Both the position numbers and the translations under genes were made by a program. From Euptelea pleiosperma (Eukaryota; Streptophyta; Magnoliopsida; Ranunculales; Eupteleaceae): a stretch of DNA of 64,000 bases. A model generated the notes under the pieces. It did not search any database. It had not been told where the DNA came from and saw only the letters and a list, made by a program, of their open reading frames with translations. Within the stretch, counting starts at the first letter, position 1; the number at the start of each line of letters is the position of its first letter. Positions 1 through 10,744 of this stretch are shown here, piece by piece. Where the stretch lies: NCBI GenBank assembly GCA_035048495.1, contig CM068544.1, forward strand, positions 50,307,893 to 50,371,892, in the 5' to 3' direction.

Positions 1-102
1 CCTCTAAACCAAAAAATGGCCGTTTTTTTCAAAACCGATAAAACGGGTTTAAACGGAAACGGGGCTTGGGGCGTTACCGTTTAAACGGCCGTTTTTAAAA
101 CC
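1..102 (-). mobile_element. Family D hAT-like MITE, cut by window edge
   Basis: The segment carries GGCCGTTTAAACGG-type palindromes and ends in GTTTTTAAAACC, the inverse of the left end of the better preserved D copies at 9728 and 63374. Only the terminal part is inside the window. Confidence 0.6.
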
Positions 103-371
103 TTTGAATGAGAAGATTTCTTGAGTGGGACCAGGCAAATTTTGGCTCTGATTCTATGCATGTCTCCCAACTGTCCTGATAGATGCTTATTTATAAGTAC
201 AATAATTAAACCCTCCAACTAGAGGGAACGTATGATGCTCCTTCCACGCTCTTAGAGTACTCGTGGCCGACCAAGTTAACAGTATATAGACTGCTCAATC
301 AGTGGGCTACCTGATTGATGAGGGTTGGCCCAAAGATTATGGATGATTGGTAGCTCTACACACCCACCTCT
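103..371. other. Intergenic, no feature seen
   Basis: No convincing gene, repeat arm or RNA was recognised here. Confidence 0.5.
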
Positions 372-632
372 TTAAACTGGGTACCCACATTTTAGATAAA
401 AAAAAAAATCCCCCTCCCCCTTCAGTTTGGGCACCCATCCTTTCACCTCTCTCTCTCTCTCTTAAAAAAACTTGCATGTCAGCAGTTATGCCCAGCATGG
501 GGAGAAAATATTTTTTTAATAGAGAGACTGAGAGAGTGTGTGAATGTGTGAGAGAGAGGGGACGAAGGAGAAGGGGTGGGTGCCAAAACAAAGGGAACAT
601 TTTGTCCAAAAAAAGTGGGTGCCCAGCTTAAA
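372..632. mobile_element. Foldback element with GGGCACCCA arms (L-like)
   Basis: The left arm (GGGTACCCAC, GGGCACCCAT, then a CT run) is mirrored on the right (GA run, GGGTGGGTGCC, GTGGGTGCCCA). The same plan of GGGCACCCAC ends with pyrimidine/purine arms occurs in the cleaner L copy at 37380-37656. Target duplications are not clear here. Confidence 0.55.
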
Positions 633-689
633 AACATGTAATGCGTAAGTGCCACAAAGAAGTCTAAGTTAACTGATAAAAAATAAAGG

Positions 690-1012
690 GTGTTTAAGTA
701 ATATCCCCTGGAATTTTGAAAGTAATTAGTACCCTTATACTTCAAACTTTAGGATTACCTCCTTTGACCTAGTTTTTTTTTCTTACCTAGTTTAGCAGTA
801 ATAGGCTTGAATCACACGTTGTTAGCATTGTACTTGCAATATTATGATCCTTTCATAGGTACATTAATAGGCCCCGGATGCATGTCACATTTTAAAGTTA
901 AAGTTAGTCAACCACTGTTAAACAAGGTCAAGGGAGGTAATCCAAAAATTTGACATTATTACAAGGTATTACTAATTACTTTTAAATTTCAGGGGTGTTA
1001 CTAAAATACTCA
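690..1012. mobile_element. Foldback element, family M
   Basis: Arms GTAATATCCCCTGGAATTTT and AAGTAATTAGTA on the left return inverted on the right as TACTAATTACTT and AAATTTCAGGGGTGTTACTA. Inner arms (GGATTACCTCCTTTGACC and its inverse) also pair. No other copy was noticed in the window. Confidence 0.6.
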
Positions 1013-2091
1013 AAAAATAAAAGAGTGTATTTTAGTAATCAGGTTTTTTTGGTAGGTGTCTTGGATTCATTAAAAAAAGCCTTTTTCGCATGTGAACACG
1101 GGGACGCTGTTGAACTAAGTAAATATGTGGTGTGGTGTTCGTGTGATTGATCTTTTTCTGTTCTACCTATTTTTTCTGATACGTAAGAAAATCGATTTTC
1201 AACGCAGGTTAGTAGGAGTGTTTGGTCAACCTGATTTTCGAGCCATGCCCCATACAAAAAAGATGACCAGCTGATTGAACATATGGCTTTCATCGAGTGG
1301 ATGCACACTGTCTGCTGTATACAGTAGTACAGGGTGTAAAGAGCACTATCCTCAAGGCTTCTACATAACCATTTGAAGGGAAAATGTCGTACGTTCGACA
1401 CTTGTACCCTAACTGACTATCCTTGCGCGCATAACGTGGTTGGCATGCAGAGGATCGGGACTCATGACGTTCTCTGAGTCCCACTTACGAGATCAATATC
1501 ACCAATTCAATTTTATTTTATTCCTTTGAACAGTAAATCTAGGAAAAGCTGATGTGGTTAAATTCATCCCATCCATCGTGTTATTTTTGGCAAGTAAACT
1601 AAAACCTACCAGGTGAGGCCCACTCGGTAGTGGATCCTTCTCCATGGTACATGAGACACATGCTAGGTATTTATGGTTCAGGACAGGGAACTTTAGTCAA
1701 AAGACTCCCGACTTAGAACGCTCCCTTCTGTCACCAATCAGGTTGATTTTTTGTCTGTGGGTCCAGATAGAGCTCTAAAGACTCCAAAATCCATACAGTT
1801 ACTGATCTCTAGGAGTATGCCACGTGTTCTTGGACGCTCCCACCTAAAAAGCGAGGCCAAATTTTTCTTTAGAAGTCTACATGATTGGAATTTTTACACG
1901 TGGCATATGAGGGTCATTTGGTTCCATGTGTTGTGTTTCACCAATATACTTTCTCTCCATTTGGCAATTTTTAGGTTGGCCACCGGGCAAAAAGCAGCCT
2001 ACCCAAACATGTTTCTCACCGTTGAGGATCAACACGTTTTGAGGCCTAAAGCGAGAGAGCCCTGCATCCAAAGATTCTAAACATGGCCTAA
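1013..2091. other. Intergenic, degenerate repeat pieces only
   Basis: Between about 1740 and 1930 there are weak traces of the A/K-type repeat (GATTTTTTGTCTGTGGGTCC, CCACGTG on one side, CACGTGGCAT on the other). No gene is supported. Confidence 0.4.
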
Positions 2092-2361
2092 GGGCATGTT
2101 TGATTGCCAATTTTCCTGTGAGAAAATCGCATTTTCTCAGGAACTCCTTATTTGATAGTCATTTTAAAATAGGAAATATTCCTAAGAAAATGAGATTTTT
2201 TTTTCATTGGAATTCATTTCCATCCACCCTTATTTTCTCACATTATTGCAAATTGCATATTTTCTCGGGTGCAATCAAACAGGCCTAAATTATGTATTTT
2301 CCTAAGAAATTTTTGTGGAAAAAAATAACCACGAAGATTTTATGTACAATCAAACACGCCC
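2092..2361. mobile_element. hAT-style MITE, family O
   Basis: Terminal inverted repeats are GGGCATGTTTGATTG on the left and CAATCAAACACGCCC on the right. Both arms carry further inverted AT-rich matches (TTTTCCTGTGAGAAAAT against TATTTTCCTAAGAAA). Termini of the GGGC(N)TGTTTG(G/A)TT type are common in plant hAT and related MITEs; flanking duplications were not found. Confidence 0.55.
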
Positions 2362-2686
2362 TTTTTTTTTCAGACACACACACATAGAGCATCATAACAC
2401 ATTTAAAAGAGTATAATCATGAAATGACCTCTTCTGGCATTTCTTGTGGCTCCTAAGCCCCACCTGTTTATTGATGGATTTCGGAGATAAGACGCAAATT
2501 TGGCTGGAACTCCCAATGGGCCTACCCAACTCCCAACCTAGCAAATCGGACTTCTTTTCATGATTTAGGCTGGACTGCAAGACCTGTAGGGTGCATATAG
2601 CAGCGTAGGCTGGCGAGCAGGGCCGCGTGAGATGATTTCTACTGCCACGGCACTACCGTCCATGGAAGAAACTTGCCCAAGGGATA

Positions 2687-2890
2687 GGGTCGGGCTCCAG
2701 TTACCGCCCAAAAATGACAGGCTCCCGTTACAGGACACAATATGAGCCACGTGGCTCACTCTTAGAGGACTCTGACCTTATGTATGTTTGGCCAATCCCT
2801 AGGTGGACCTACAAACCAAAAAGCAGCCTGATTAGTGATTTCAAACCTTTGGATCTTTGTACCTCAAATTCCCACAGTTGAGATCAACCC
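2687..2890. mobile_element. Family A1 MITE, left half only
   Basis: It starts GGGTCGGGCTCCAGTTACCG, runs through GAGCCACGTGGCTC and the AATCCCTAGGTGGACC core, and stops at the centre (GTTGAGATCAACCCA). The expected inverted right arm is missing and other repeat sequence follows. Confidence 0.7.
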
Positions 2891-2929
2891 ATGTGTGGAA
2901 CACTCCTATCTGGCCCACTAACCCCATCA

Positions 2930-3060
2930 ATGTTTGGCCGGCCCACTCCTTAGTGACCTGAACATACACCCCAGCCAGATTGGTGATTTTCAGCCATTGG
3001 ATTCAAGAACTTTTTCATCTTAGGCTTCATCAATAAGCCTATAGATGGGATCCAACTTTT
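2930..3060. repeat. Family K repeat fragment
   Basis: It shows the K core (ATGTTTGGCCGGCCCACTCC, GATTGGTGATTTTCAGCCA, TTGGATTCAAGAACTTTTTC). One arm only. Confidence 0.45.
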
Positions 3061-3149
3061 TCTATTTTAGTTTATACAAAGGATTATTCAATGTAACTCA
3101 AAGAAGCCTACCTAGGCTTGAGCTTGTTCAACTCGCGCGCGCACTCCTG

Positions 3150-3402
3150 TTTGGCCCTCACCTTGGTGGACCCACATACCAAAAATCGGCCTGATTGGTG
3201 ATTTCTAGTAGTTAGATTCAAGGACTTTTCATCGCAGGTTTCATGAACATTTCGATTGATGGGTTTCAAGCCGAAGATGAGAAAGTGCTCAAATCAGACG
3301 GCTAAAAATAATAAACCAGGCTGATTTTTGGCGTATAGCTCATCAAGAGGTGGACCCAATGATATCATTGGGTTAGTCGACCAAAAGAGTGCCACGTGGC
3401 AT
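3150..3402. mobile_element. Family K foldback MITE
   Basis: Inverted halves meet near 3260. CCTGATTGGTGATTTCTAG on the left pairs with the degenerate AAACCAGGCTGATTTTTGG on the right. The right arm ends with the G-box GCCACGTGGC. It lies just downstream of the EPFL gene's stop codon. Confidence 0.55.
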
Positions 3403-3704
3403 TTTAAGGATTTATGTATAAAAATAAAAAAAAGAGGCTAGCTACCTATTAAAAAGGAAGAATAAAAGATAAGAAAACAATTAATATCCAATAATATGTA
3501 CATCAATCAAAGGTCTGTTCTCCTATCAACACAAGAATGTAATTTGCCTTCCACCTCCATTAATTTCAAAATATCCAGACATGGGACCCCATTGGACACG
3601 TGGGTAAGTAATACTTTCTCCCCAAGGTACAAACACAAGCACGCATGCATGCAGGAGGCTGGACTCTGGAAAGGATACAGATTAGAAATTCACCGAAATT
3701 AGGA

Positions 3705-6179
3705 CTAGGGCATGTATAACTTGTTGCCACACTTGCACCTCCAGGCTTCTGGATAGTACTCCATCGTTACGGGCGTTCCCGGAGGGACAGGCACATGGAC
3801 CGGCTTGCACGGCGTACATTTGCCACACTTTGATTTACATCGAGGAGGAGAAGACCCGGGACCACTCAGATATCTCCTGTTCAAGCTCAACCAGGAGAAC
3901 CCATCTTTGCTTCTTGAGCTAGATATATCTTTTTGATCTATTTTCTCTATGCTCTTCACAAATTCCTGTACAATGTTTATTTTATTTATTTACTTTTTCA
4001 ATAATTAGCACCATAGTAGTCTGAACTCAGAAGTGAACATGTGGCGTTAATTGTTCGTATCTTCGAGGGAAAAAGATGTATCATTGGCGTCAGGTAGCGC
4101 GATTTTTGTTACTCAGCGCTTCCCTCTGGGCCCACCGACGGCATGGATGTTTAGCTCACCCTTGGGTGGATGATATACACACCAAAATTCATCCTGATTG
4201 GTAATCTCTAGCCATTAGATTTTACTATACTTTAATGCGTGATTCTCACCGTTGGATCCAACCATTTTTTGAGTACCAAAACCAACGGCTAAAAAGCATC
4301 AAACAAAGCCTAATAAGGGGTGGGTTAAACATCCATGTGGTCAGTGGGCCTAGATGGCAGCGGAGAGTGACAAATATGAGCTACCTGACGCCAAAAATCG
4401 TCAGATATACCCTGTTACATCACGACCATCTTGGAGAACCGGAGCCAGATGTTCACGGGGGTTGCTTAGAAAACATGGTTCCGGTTTAAGCGCTGAAGCT
4501 ACCGGCGCATGTTACCGAGACCCATCGTGAGTTCCCCATGTGGCTATACAATTCCATATCATAAATAATTGACAGAAATTTTCATCCAATGCGCTAACGT
4601 GCACTGACGAGCTTTCCAGGAGCCACATGGTCTGAGCGCAGTTGGATAGGACAACAATCCCTAAGTCACTGACTCGCGTCAACGATTTCTCCATGGATAA
4701 GACGGCTCCGAAACACGTGGCTCAGGCTAAGCTCCGAAGCTATTAGCGCATTTTACCAGTAACAAAATTTGAAAGAGGGGCGAGACAACCGGGGTTACAC
4801 AATCCTTGCCTACTTCTCCGCAACCGGTTTCTTCGAGACGTAGGATCAGGTTGTCCCACAGAAATCATAATGTACATAACCCGGTGCTTGTACAGATTGT
4901 TTCCTCATCTTTTAAATCCCACGAGCCCATCTTTGATACCGACGTCCGTTTCAGAAGGTTGAAACATCCTTCCCTCAAAATGACACGTGGCATACTTTTC
5001 GGGCCCACTGAAACATGACTTTTGGTCCAATCCTTGATGGACGTAGACACTAAAAGTCAGCCTGGTCAGTGATTTATAGCCGCTCGATTTAAGCAATTTT
5101 CATCTCGGTTTCATGAATAGTCACAAGATGAAAAATTCTCAAATGCAACGGTTATGAATCACTGATCAAGCTGCATTTCGTGTGTAGGTCCACCAAGAGG
5201 GAGGCAAACATTGATGGCTCCAAAATAATGCCACGTGGCACTTTTAGAAGGATGTGTCAAACATTTAAAACAACCTTCCCTACCAAAGGTTTCTTCACTG
5301 CTAAGAAAGTCTGGTTTGGCTAGAGCATCGATATCACCGGCGCATTTTATCTTGGACCGTGTTAAAAAAGATTAAAAAAAAGCAAGAGATTAAAGGGATT
5401 TTTTTTGCTCCAGCCACACCTCGATCCAGTCAATCAGTAGCCCTACCTAACGCATTTTTTGTGGGCCACCGTCCGACCGCATGAATGTCTAGTCCACCCG
5501 TTGGTGGATATACACACAAAAAACAGTGATTGATATTTCTATCCGATGGATATAGTACCCAAAGACTTGCTTGAATCCGACGACTAGAATCCCTCTAAAG
5601 AAGTGCTAAAATCAAATGGCTAGAGATAACCAACCAGGGTGTGTATATCCATCAGAGTGGGCTAAACATCCATGCGGTCAGTGGACCCAAAAACATGCGC
5701 TATATAGGGACACGTAGAGCCACTGGATCGACGGGTTCAAAACCCCGCTGGAATAAAATAAAAAAAATCTGAGATTAAATTAAGAACTTAGAAGCCGCAG
5801 CAATAAACACACCTGGAAATAACAATTGGCTTTTCTCACCGACGGAGTTATAATATCTGCAATAGAGTGAGAAAGAAAGAGAGGCCTGAGAGATTGATCC
5901 ACGATAAGTTCAGTAAAAAGTTAAACGGAAGTTTTCCAGTGAAAATATGCTAAATTTCGCTGATAATCGAGATGGGTATTTCTAGATTTCTCAAAAATCG
6001 TTAAATTTAGCAAAAACAAGAGAATGCATATATCAGAAAATCAGATTTTTCTCACCGAGACACACAGTTCTGGTGCCGATAGTGCTGAGCACAGCACAGA
6101 CAGAGAAAAGACAGATGGAGACGCAGTAGAAAAGAGGCGTTCTGGAAATGAACCTCTCCCTGCTTCTCTTCCACTCCAT
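3705..6179 (-). CDS. EPFL6: EPFL4/5/6-type secreted signalling peptide
   Basis: The gene encodes a small secreted cysteine-rich peptide of the EPIDERMAL PATTERNING FACTOR-LIKE family. The EPFL4-6 branch acts in the apoplast as ligands for ERECTA-family receptor kinases in stem growth. I predict three coding exons: 6056-6179 (start ATG 6179-6177), 5840-5856 (17 nt) and 3705-3965 (TAG at 3707-3705). Donors are CG|GTGAGA twice; acceptors are TTGCAG|AT and TACAG|GA. Phases join cleanly into 133 residues. Exon 1 gives a basic start (MEWKRSRERF) and a hydrophobic signal/anchor stretch at about residues 15-34. The last exon gives the family-specific end, with six cysteines (CKSKC, GKCTPC, CKC) and the ending EAWRCKCGNKLYMP. 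The second intron holds K and B MITEs. The mature peptide is very secure; the exon 1 and microexon assignment is inference. EPFL4 or EPFL5 orthology is possible. Confidence 0.8.
4089..4394. mobile_element. Family B foldback MITE in EPFL intron
   Basis: Left end GGCGTCAGGTAGC and right end GCTACCTGACGCC are inverse copies. Inside are the B core strings GCATGGATGTTTAGC, ATTGGTAATCTCTAGCCATT and ACCAACGGCTAAAAA. TACCCTGTTACATCACGACC follows the right end, which is the outer B terminus. Confidence 0.75.
4976..5250. mobile_element. Family K foldback MITE in EPFL intron
   Basis: GACACGTGGCATACTTTTCG on the left is matched by AATGCCACGTGGCACTT on the right. The core has CAGCCTGGTCAGTGATTTAT against AATCACTGATCAAGCTGC. 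Confidence 0.65.
5410..5720. mobile_element. Family B MITE, diverged, in EPFL intron
   Basis: The B core is visible (CGCATGAATGTCTAGTCCAC, TTGGTGGATATACACAC) and its inverse near the right (GTGTGTATATCCATC, GGGCTAAACATCCATGCGG). The outer ends are diverged. It ends 120 bp from the 17-nt microexon. Confidence 0.6.
5840..5856 (-). other. Predicted 17-nt coding microexon of EPFL gene
   Basis: On the minus strand a strong polypyrimidine tract and TTGCAG precede 17 nt (ATATTATAACTCCGTCG), followed at once by the donor GTGAGA. Its length (2 modulo 3) is exactly what is needed to connect exon 1 (phase 1) to the last exon (phase 0). It adds the residues DIITPS. Confidence 0.6.
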
Positions 6180-7000
6180 GAACAAGAGAGAAAACTCAAA
6201 ATCCCTGAAACACAAAACTCAAAATCACTTCTGATCTCTCCTTCCGTTTTTCTCTATCTCTAGCTCTCGGGATCTACGGTGTGTTCCCATGCAAGTGGCA
6301 GTGCGAACCATCTCCTTACCACTCAGTTCTTCTCTGAAACTCCCTTTTTGTTCTCTCTGTCTTCTCTTTATACAGCTTTCGTTAGAGAATTCGGGTAATA
6401 AACAAAGACGAAGAACTGCTCGAGCTCTGTGAAAGAACCCTAGATCTTAGCGAATAACATACAAAGCAGAGAAGCCAGAGAATTTAATATATTTTGTCGC
6501 AGTTCCACACCTCTCTCTTGAGTCTTGAGAGTTGGAAGAGTAGACCCTTTTGTATTCTAAGTTCCAAGTTCAAACTTCAAAGCTCTCTCTGTCTCCTCCC
6601 TCTCTCTCTCGGTACGTGGTTCTAAATTATGCTTAGCTTTTAAAAGACGATTTTGCCCCTTACAATTTCTAAAAACAAAACACTTGCAAATTTTGGGAAG
6701 TAATTTTGTAGAAAATATTTTCCTAGTTTTGGATGTTTTATCAAAGTTCAACGAACGTGCGGCCCACCAAGAAAATGATTCGGTCAAAGTGATCGGAGTT
6801 TTCTTCGGTTGGGGAAGTAAAAAAGCAACAAAAGTGCAGCTTTCCATTGCCTTGATAAAACCCTAGATCTTTTTAACATGTAAGGTGCACGTGCATCGTC
6901 TTTTTAATTGATTGTCCATTTTTTTAATTATTTATCACTATTTTTATGTCACGCCCCATGTGACATGTAACACGTCTGCGAAAAGAGGAGAAAAAAGAGA
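6180..7000. promoter_or_regulatory. Upstream region of the EPFL gene
   Basis: This is the 5' leader and promoter side of the minus-strand EPFL gene. Purine-rich (minus-strand) tracts at about 6220-6620 look like a transcribed leader. No TATA box or start site could be fixed. No other gene is seen. Confidence 0.35.
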
Positions 7001-7199
7001 AGAAAATTTGGAAAATATTTGAAGCGGCTGAAATTTAGAAGCAGCAATCATGTGGCCAATGATATTGCACCAGGTACACCAGGGTTAACCTGGCGCAATA
7101 TGATTGTCCCTACACTTAGATTTACCTGGCGCAACATCATTGGTACATGATCGTTGCTTCTAAATTTCCGCCCGCTTCAAAAATTTTCTTTAAAATTTG
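7001..7199. mobile_element. Family E foldback MITE
   Basis: Arms TTTGAAGCGG and AAATTTAGAAGCA, then CCAATGATATTGC, return inverted as GCAACATCATTGG, TGCTTCTAAATTT and CCGCTTCAAA. The centre repeats the motif CCTGGCGCAA. Related copies lie at 36799 and 60903. Confidence 0.75.
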
Positions 7200-7749
7200 T
7201 AGCATCTATCGCTTTGTAACCGGAACCTCCTATTAGGTGTGCCGCTTCTGCTTATATAGGCCTAACTATTTAAAATTAAAAAGAATAATGCAAATTTAGT
7301 CCAAGCAAAATGCAAGATGATAATATTAAGATTAAAATGCTTTGTACCCTAGATCGCTTTGTACCCAAGATCATTTTTTATTTATTTTGACGCTCCCATG
7401 ATCTCGCTCCCCTTACAGCATTCGTTCCCCTTCCACGCTTTAGTCATTTAGATCTGACTAATGAAATTTAGGGCTTTTTCTTTTTGGTTTGATAATTTAG
7501 GGTTTATAAGCGATGGAATCCTAGTTGGGATGAGGCGTGGATGATGATGTTACAAGGAAAAGTCTGTATCCAAACAAAAAATTCTTGTCTATGGCATCCA
7601 CTGCATGCCATATACACAAAATAAGTACTTTGTGCTATTGAGTGAAATGAGAAAAAAAAAATGCTTTATTTCCATGTGTTGATAGATTTTTACTTTCACC
7701 CTTGTTATTTTTAATTTAAAACTGAAGAGGGGTAATGCATGGGGTGCCA
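7200..7749. other. Intergenic, AT-rich, nothing recognised
   Basis: No gene or repeat structure was supported in this stretch. Confidence 0.4.
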
Positions 7750-7957
7750 TTGTTCGAAAATCTCGGCCGATCCTGTCCTGTTCTGGATCGGAGCCCACTA
7801 ATCCAATAAAAAAAAATGGATCATTTCGCCCAATATCACTGTTTCCCAAAGAAGTCCCACCTTTTTTCGAGTGAGATGCACCGATCCTAATTTAGATCGG
7901 ACTGATCTGGATCAGGATTGGAGCCCTCCGATCCGCAGAGATTTCGAACCATGATGG
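7750..7957. repeat. Family P repeat (GATCGGATCC-rich)
   Basis: TTCGAAAATCTCGGCCGATC on the left and CGCAGAGATTTCGAACCATG on the right are inverse ends. Degenerate GATCGGA/GATCCTG words fill the arms. Similar segments occur at 22715 and 55845. Confidence 0.5.
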
Positions 7958-8004
7958 GTACCCAACAAGAGTCATAAGTTGTTAAAGGAACTTGTTTTTT
8001 ATAT

Positions 8005-8381
8005 GGCTCAGGTTCCTAGGACCCCCTTTTCCAACCCCTCTTGGGAGTCGTGTGCTCGACCGTGGATTTCACGGATTTATCAGTGTCGATGGTGGGTCGG
8101 TCTAGTATGCAACTTAAAAGTATATATGCAAACATTGTATCCACCATTTTGAAAAATGTGTTTTAATTTATAAAATATATTTTTTTTAAAACATAGAAAT
8201 AACACATTTTTCAAGGGACATCCAACAGTGCTGACAATGTTTGCATACTAGATTTGTCCATGGGGTTTGAGCGCTGGCAAAACGTGAATGTCAGCTCTAC
8301 GCTATCAACCACCGTTGGATTCTCGGAATCCTCGGCCAACACGACTCTCGAGAGTGGTCAGACAAAGGGCGGCCCCGACCC
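8005..8381. mobile_element. Family G foldback MITE, split by element F
   Basis: Left arm GGCTCAGGTTCCTAGGACCC with GTCGTGTGCTCGACCGTGG is mirrored by ACCACCGTTGGATTCTCGG, then GGCCCCGACCC. The same arm layout is intact at 16317-16529 and 58257-58470. Here a separate F element interrupts the middle. Confidence 0.65.
8101..8252. mobile_element. Family F element nested in G
   Basis: The ends TCTAGTATGC and GCATACTAGA are inverse. Inner arms TTGAAAAATGTG and CACATTTTTCAA also pair. Related sequence lies at 18659, 35793 and 52833. Confidence 0.7.
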
Positions 8382-8448
8382 TTATATTCTTATTTATATT
8401 AATTTTACAACATTTCTTCCTCCTCATCCTATCCTACACGGGGGGGCC

Positions 8449-8471
8449 CTCCCCCTCCCCCTCCCCCTCCC
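8449..8471 (+). repeat. (CTCCCC)n low-complexity tract
   Basis: A run of C-rich hexamers (CCCTCC units) follows a G7 run. Confidence 0.7.
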
Positions 8472-8779
8472 AAAATGTCTGACAAGTACCCCTCTCCACT
8501 AGTGCTGTTCTGCCGTCACCATCGTGGCCACCATAGTTAGTCCCACCACCTTCACATCAAGCTATAGTTTCTGAATGCTGCTATAGCCAATAACCACCAA
8601 TAAAATTGTGCAACGCGTACCTAAAATTATAGAGGCATTCTCAAGCACATCTCCCATTTTTATGAAAACAAAACATTTGGTAGGTTCTCTAACTCATTAT
8701 TCCATGTTTCACCATCTCATATTTGTGTGTGGTACAAGAACTCACTTAAACTAATTTGAATTTAAATTATTTCCTATAA

Positions 8780-8799
8780 GATATATATATATATATATA
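8780..8799. repeat. (TA)n microsatellite
   Basis: Ten consecutive AT dinucleotides lie about 20 bp before the hairpin at 8822. Confidence 0.85.
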
Positions 8800-8821
8800 C
8801 TGCATGTTAAAAGAAAAAGGT

Positions 8822-8887
8822 ATGCGGTTGAGGCCATTAACCGTTGGATTCAAGAGATCCGCACTCGGTTAATGGCCTCGACCGCAA
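8822..8887. repeat. Near-perfect 22-bp hairpin
   Basis: ATGCGGTTGAGGCCATTAAC starts the left arm and GTTAATGGCCTCGACCGCAA ends the right arm. One mismatch is seen over 22 bp, with a 22-nt loop. It may be a worn MITE or a small-RNA-type foldback. Confidence 0.7.
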
Positions 8888-9149
8888 ATATTTTTGTCGG
8901 GTTATCCGTGGGATAGCACGACTCTTCACTGTATAGTATATAGTGATATGAAATTATTAGGAAAATGATAGAGGTTAAAATTGTTAAGTACAAGCAAGTA
9001 ATTGAGAGGAAGGGAAGAAGAGACGGATTAGATACTGTAGTTTGCAGTAGTCTGTGCCTCTGGGGCATCCCAAGACCGTCTGTCCGGAAAACACCCTCCC
9101 CATTTTCTTCCTCTTTTTTACCACATTCCAATTTTCAGGATTTACATGT

Positions 9150-9482
9150 TCAGATTTCTGACCGTTTGGATGTTTGGCCCAATCCTAGATGGGTACATAC
9201 AGACCAAATATCAGCCTGATTTGTGATTTCTAAGCGCTGGATTGGACTCGTTGTCGTGGGTTATTTTTAACCGTGGAATTTGAACATTATTGACTATTAT
9301 TTGGACTCTGGAGTACAAAGATCCAAAGGTTTGAAGTCACTAATCAGGCTGATTTTTTATTGGTAGGTCTACCTAGGGATTGGCCAAACACCCACACGAT
9401 CAGCATCCTCTAAAGGTTTGCCACGTGATTCGTATTGTTGTTAGTCAGCAAGTTTGATGACCGGCGCTGGTCAGCAAACTCC
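9150..9482. mobile_element. Family A MITE, left end worn
   Basis: The A core TTTGGATGTTTGGCCC is followed after the centre by ATCAGGCTGATTTTTT and CTAGGGATTGGCCAAACA. The right arm has GCCACGTGATTC and runs into an A2-like end (CAGCAAGTTTGATGACC). The left terminus is lost. Confidence 0.65.
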
Positions 9483-9727
9483 AACTCAATCAAATTCCTC
9501 AGCTCCAGTAACAAGCATTCCTCGGTAATTACCTATTAGAAAGGGAAAAGTTAAAAAACTATAGAAAAGATGTGAAGCACGTGGGTTGCACATGCAGAGA
9601 GGCAGGCATGTGATTGTTTATTGAGTAGTGATGTAACAAGTTAGACCTCTTACCAAAGGCGTGAAATTTCGTAGTTTTGTTGCTCACCTCTGCCCTCTAG
9701 GCTCACTGATCGCATGGATGTTTAGCC

Positions 9728-10152
9728 CATGGTTTTAAAAACATCGGACGTTTAAACGTTTCAGTTTTAAAAACATCGGCCGTTTAAACGGAAACGTCCC
9801 AAGCCCGTTTCCGTTAAAACCGTTTAAACACGTTTTAACGCATTTGAATTTAACGGCCATTTTTTTTGTTTTAACGGCCGTTAAAATCGTTTAAACAGCC
9901 GTTAAATTCTGAATTTTTGTGAAAAAATGGCCGTTAAATCCGTTCAATTATGTTAAAATCCGTTTAATTTCTGTTAAATTCCTCTTTTTTTTTAATTTTC
10001 AAATTTCAAAATTTGAATTTCAGCGCCATTTTTTCCATTTTTTTCTGTTAAAATCCGTTAAATTCCATTTTTGCCCTGGCCGTTTCAATCCGTTTAAAAG
10101 GTTTAAACGGTAACGCCCCCAGTCCGTTTAACCGTTAAAACGGCCTCCTTAA
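9728..10152 (+). mobile_element. Family D hAT-like MITE nested in B
   Basis: It begins CATGGTTTTAAAAACATCGG and is packed with GTTTAAAC/CCGTTTAAAC words and GTTAAAATCC repeats. The right end (CCTCCTTAA) has lost the terminal ACCTTG seen in the 63374 copy. D copies start CAWGGTTT, which suits hAT. Confidence 0.7.
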
Positions 10153-10213
10153 CAAGCTGATTTTTGGTAGGTAATATCTAAGGGGTAATATCTACCTACC
10201 AAAAATCAGCTTG
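10153..10213. repeat. Perfect 21-bp inverted repeat
   Basis: CAAGCTGATTTTTGGTAGGT begins the left arm and ACCTACCAAAAATCAGCTTG ends the right arm. They pair without mismatch over 21 bp around a 19-nt spacer, directly at the right edge of nested element D. Confidence 0.85.
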
Positions 10214-10450
10214 TTTGATGATTTCTACCGGTTGGATTTAGTACCCAAAAAAAATGTTTGAATCAATGGCTAACATCAGGCCTTAAAACCCGCTAAAATC
10301 TAATCACTAGAGATTAGGGTGATTTTTTCGTATGTATATCCACCAAGGGGTGGGCTACACATTCATGCGGTCAGTGGGCCCAAAGAGCAACAATGAGTAA
10401 CATAAATTGCTAAAGCTCACACCCTTGGCATGAGGTCTACCTTGTTACAT

Positions 10451-10744
10451 TTTTTCTCTTGTTTAATATTCAATTTATTTGAGGAATGCTAACAAACAAT
10501 GCCTGAAGGTGTTGCACTAGAAAAAAAAAAAAAAAAAAATATTTTAGGGTAATGATGTAACTATAGAAGCAACAATTACTTCACGTCAAAGTCCAGCTGT
10601 GATTGCAACTGATCCTCTTCAAACTAAAGTGATCAGTTGCTAAAATCCCCTTTGTTTTAGGAGTTCAGAGTATTTGAATTGTTGTCGTCCGACACTAAAA
10701 TAGAGTTTGAGTTTATTGTGAAACTCTCAAACCACAAGAAACAT
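10451..10744. other. Intergenic, with an A19 run
   Basis: A run of 19 A at 10521-10539 is the only feature seen. No gene is supported. Confidence 0.4.

Larger units (their letters stand above)
9651..10450. mobile_element. Family B MITE split by hAT-like D element
   Basis: The B left arm (GTTGCTCACC, CGCATGGATGTTTAGCC) stops at 9727 and resumes after the insert as AACAAGCTGATTTTTGGTAG. The right arm carries CATGCGGTCAGTGGGCCC and ends near TACCTTGTTACATT. Confidence 0.65.
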
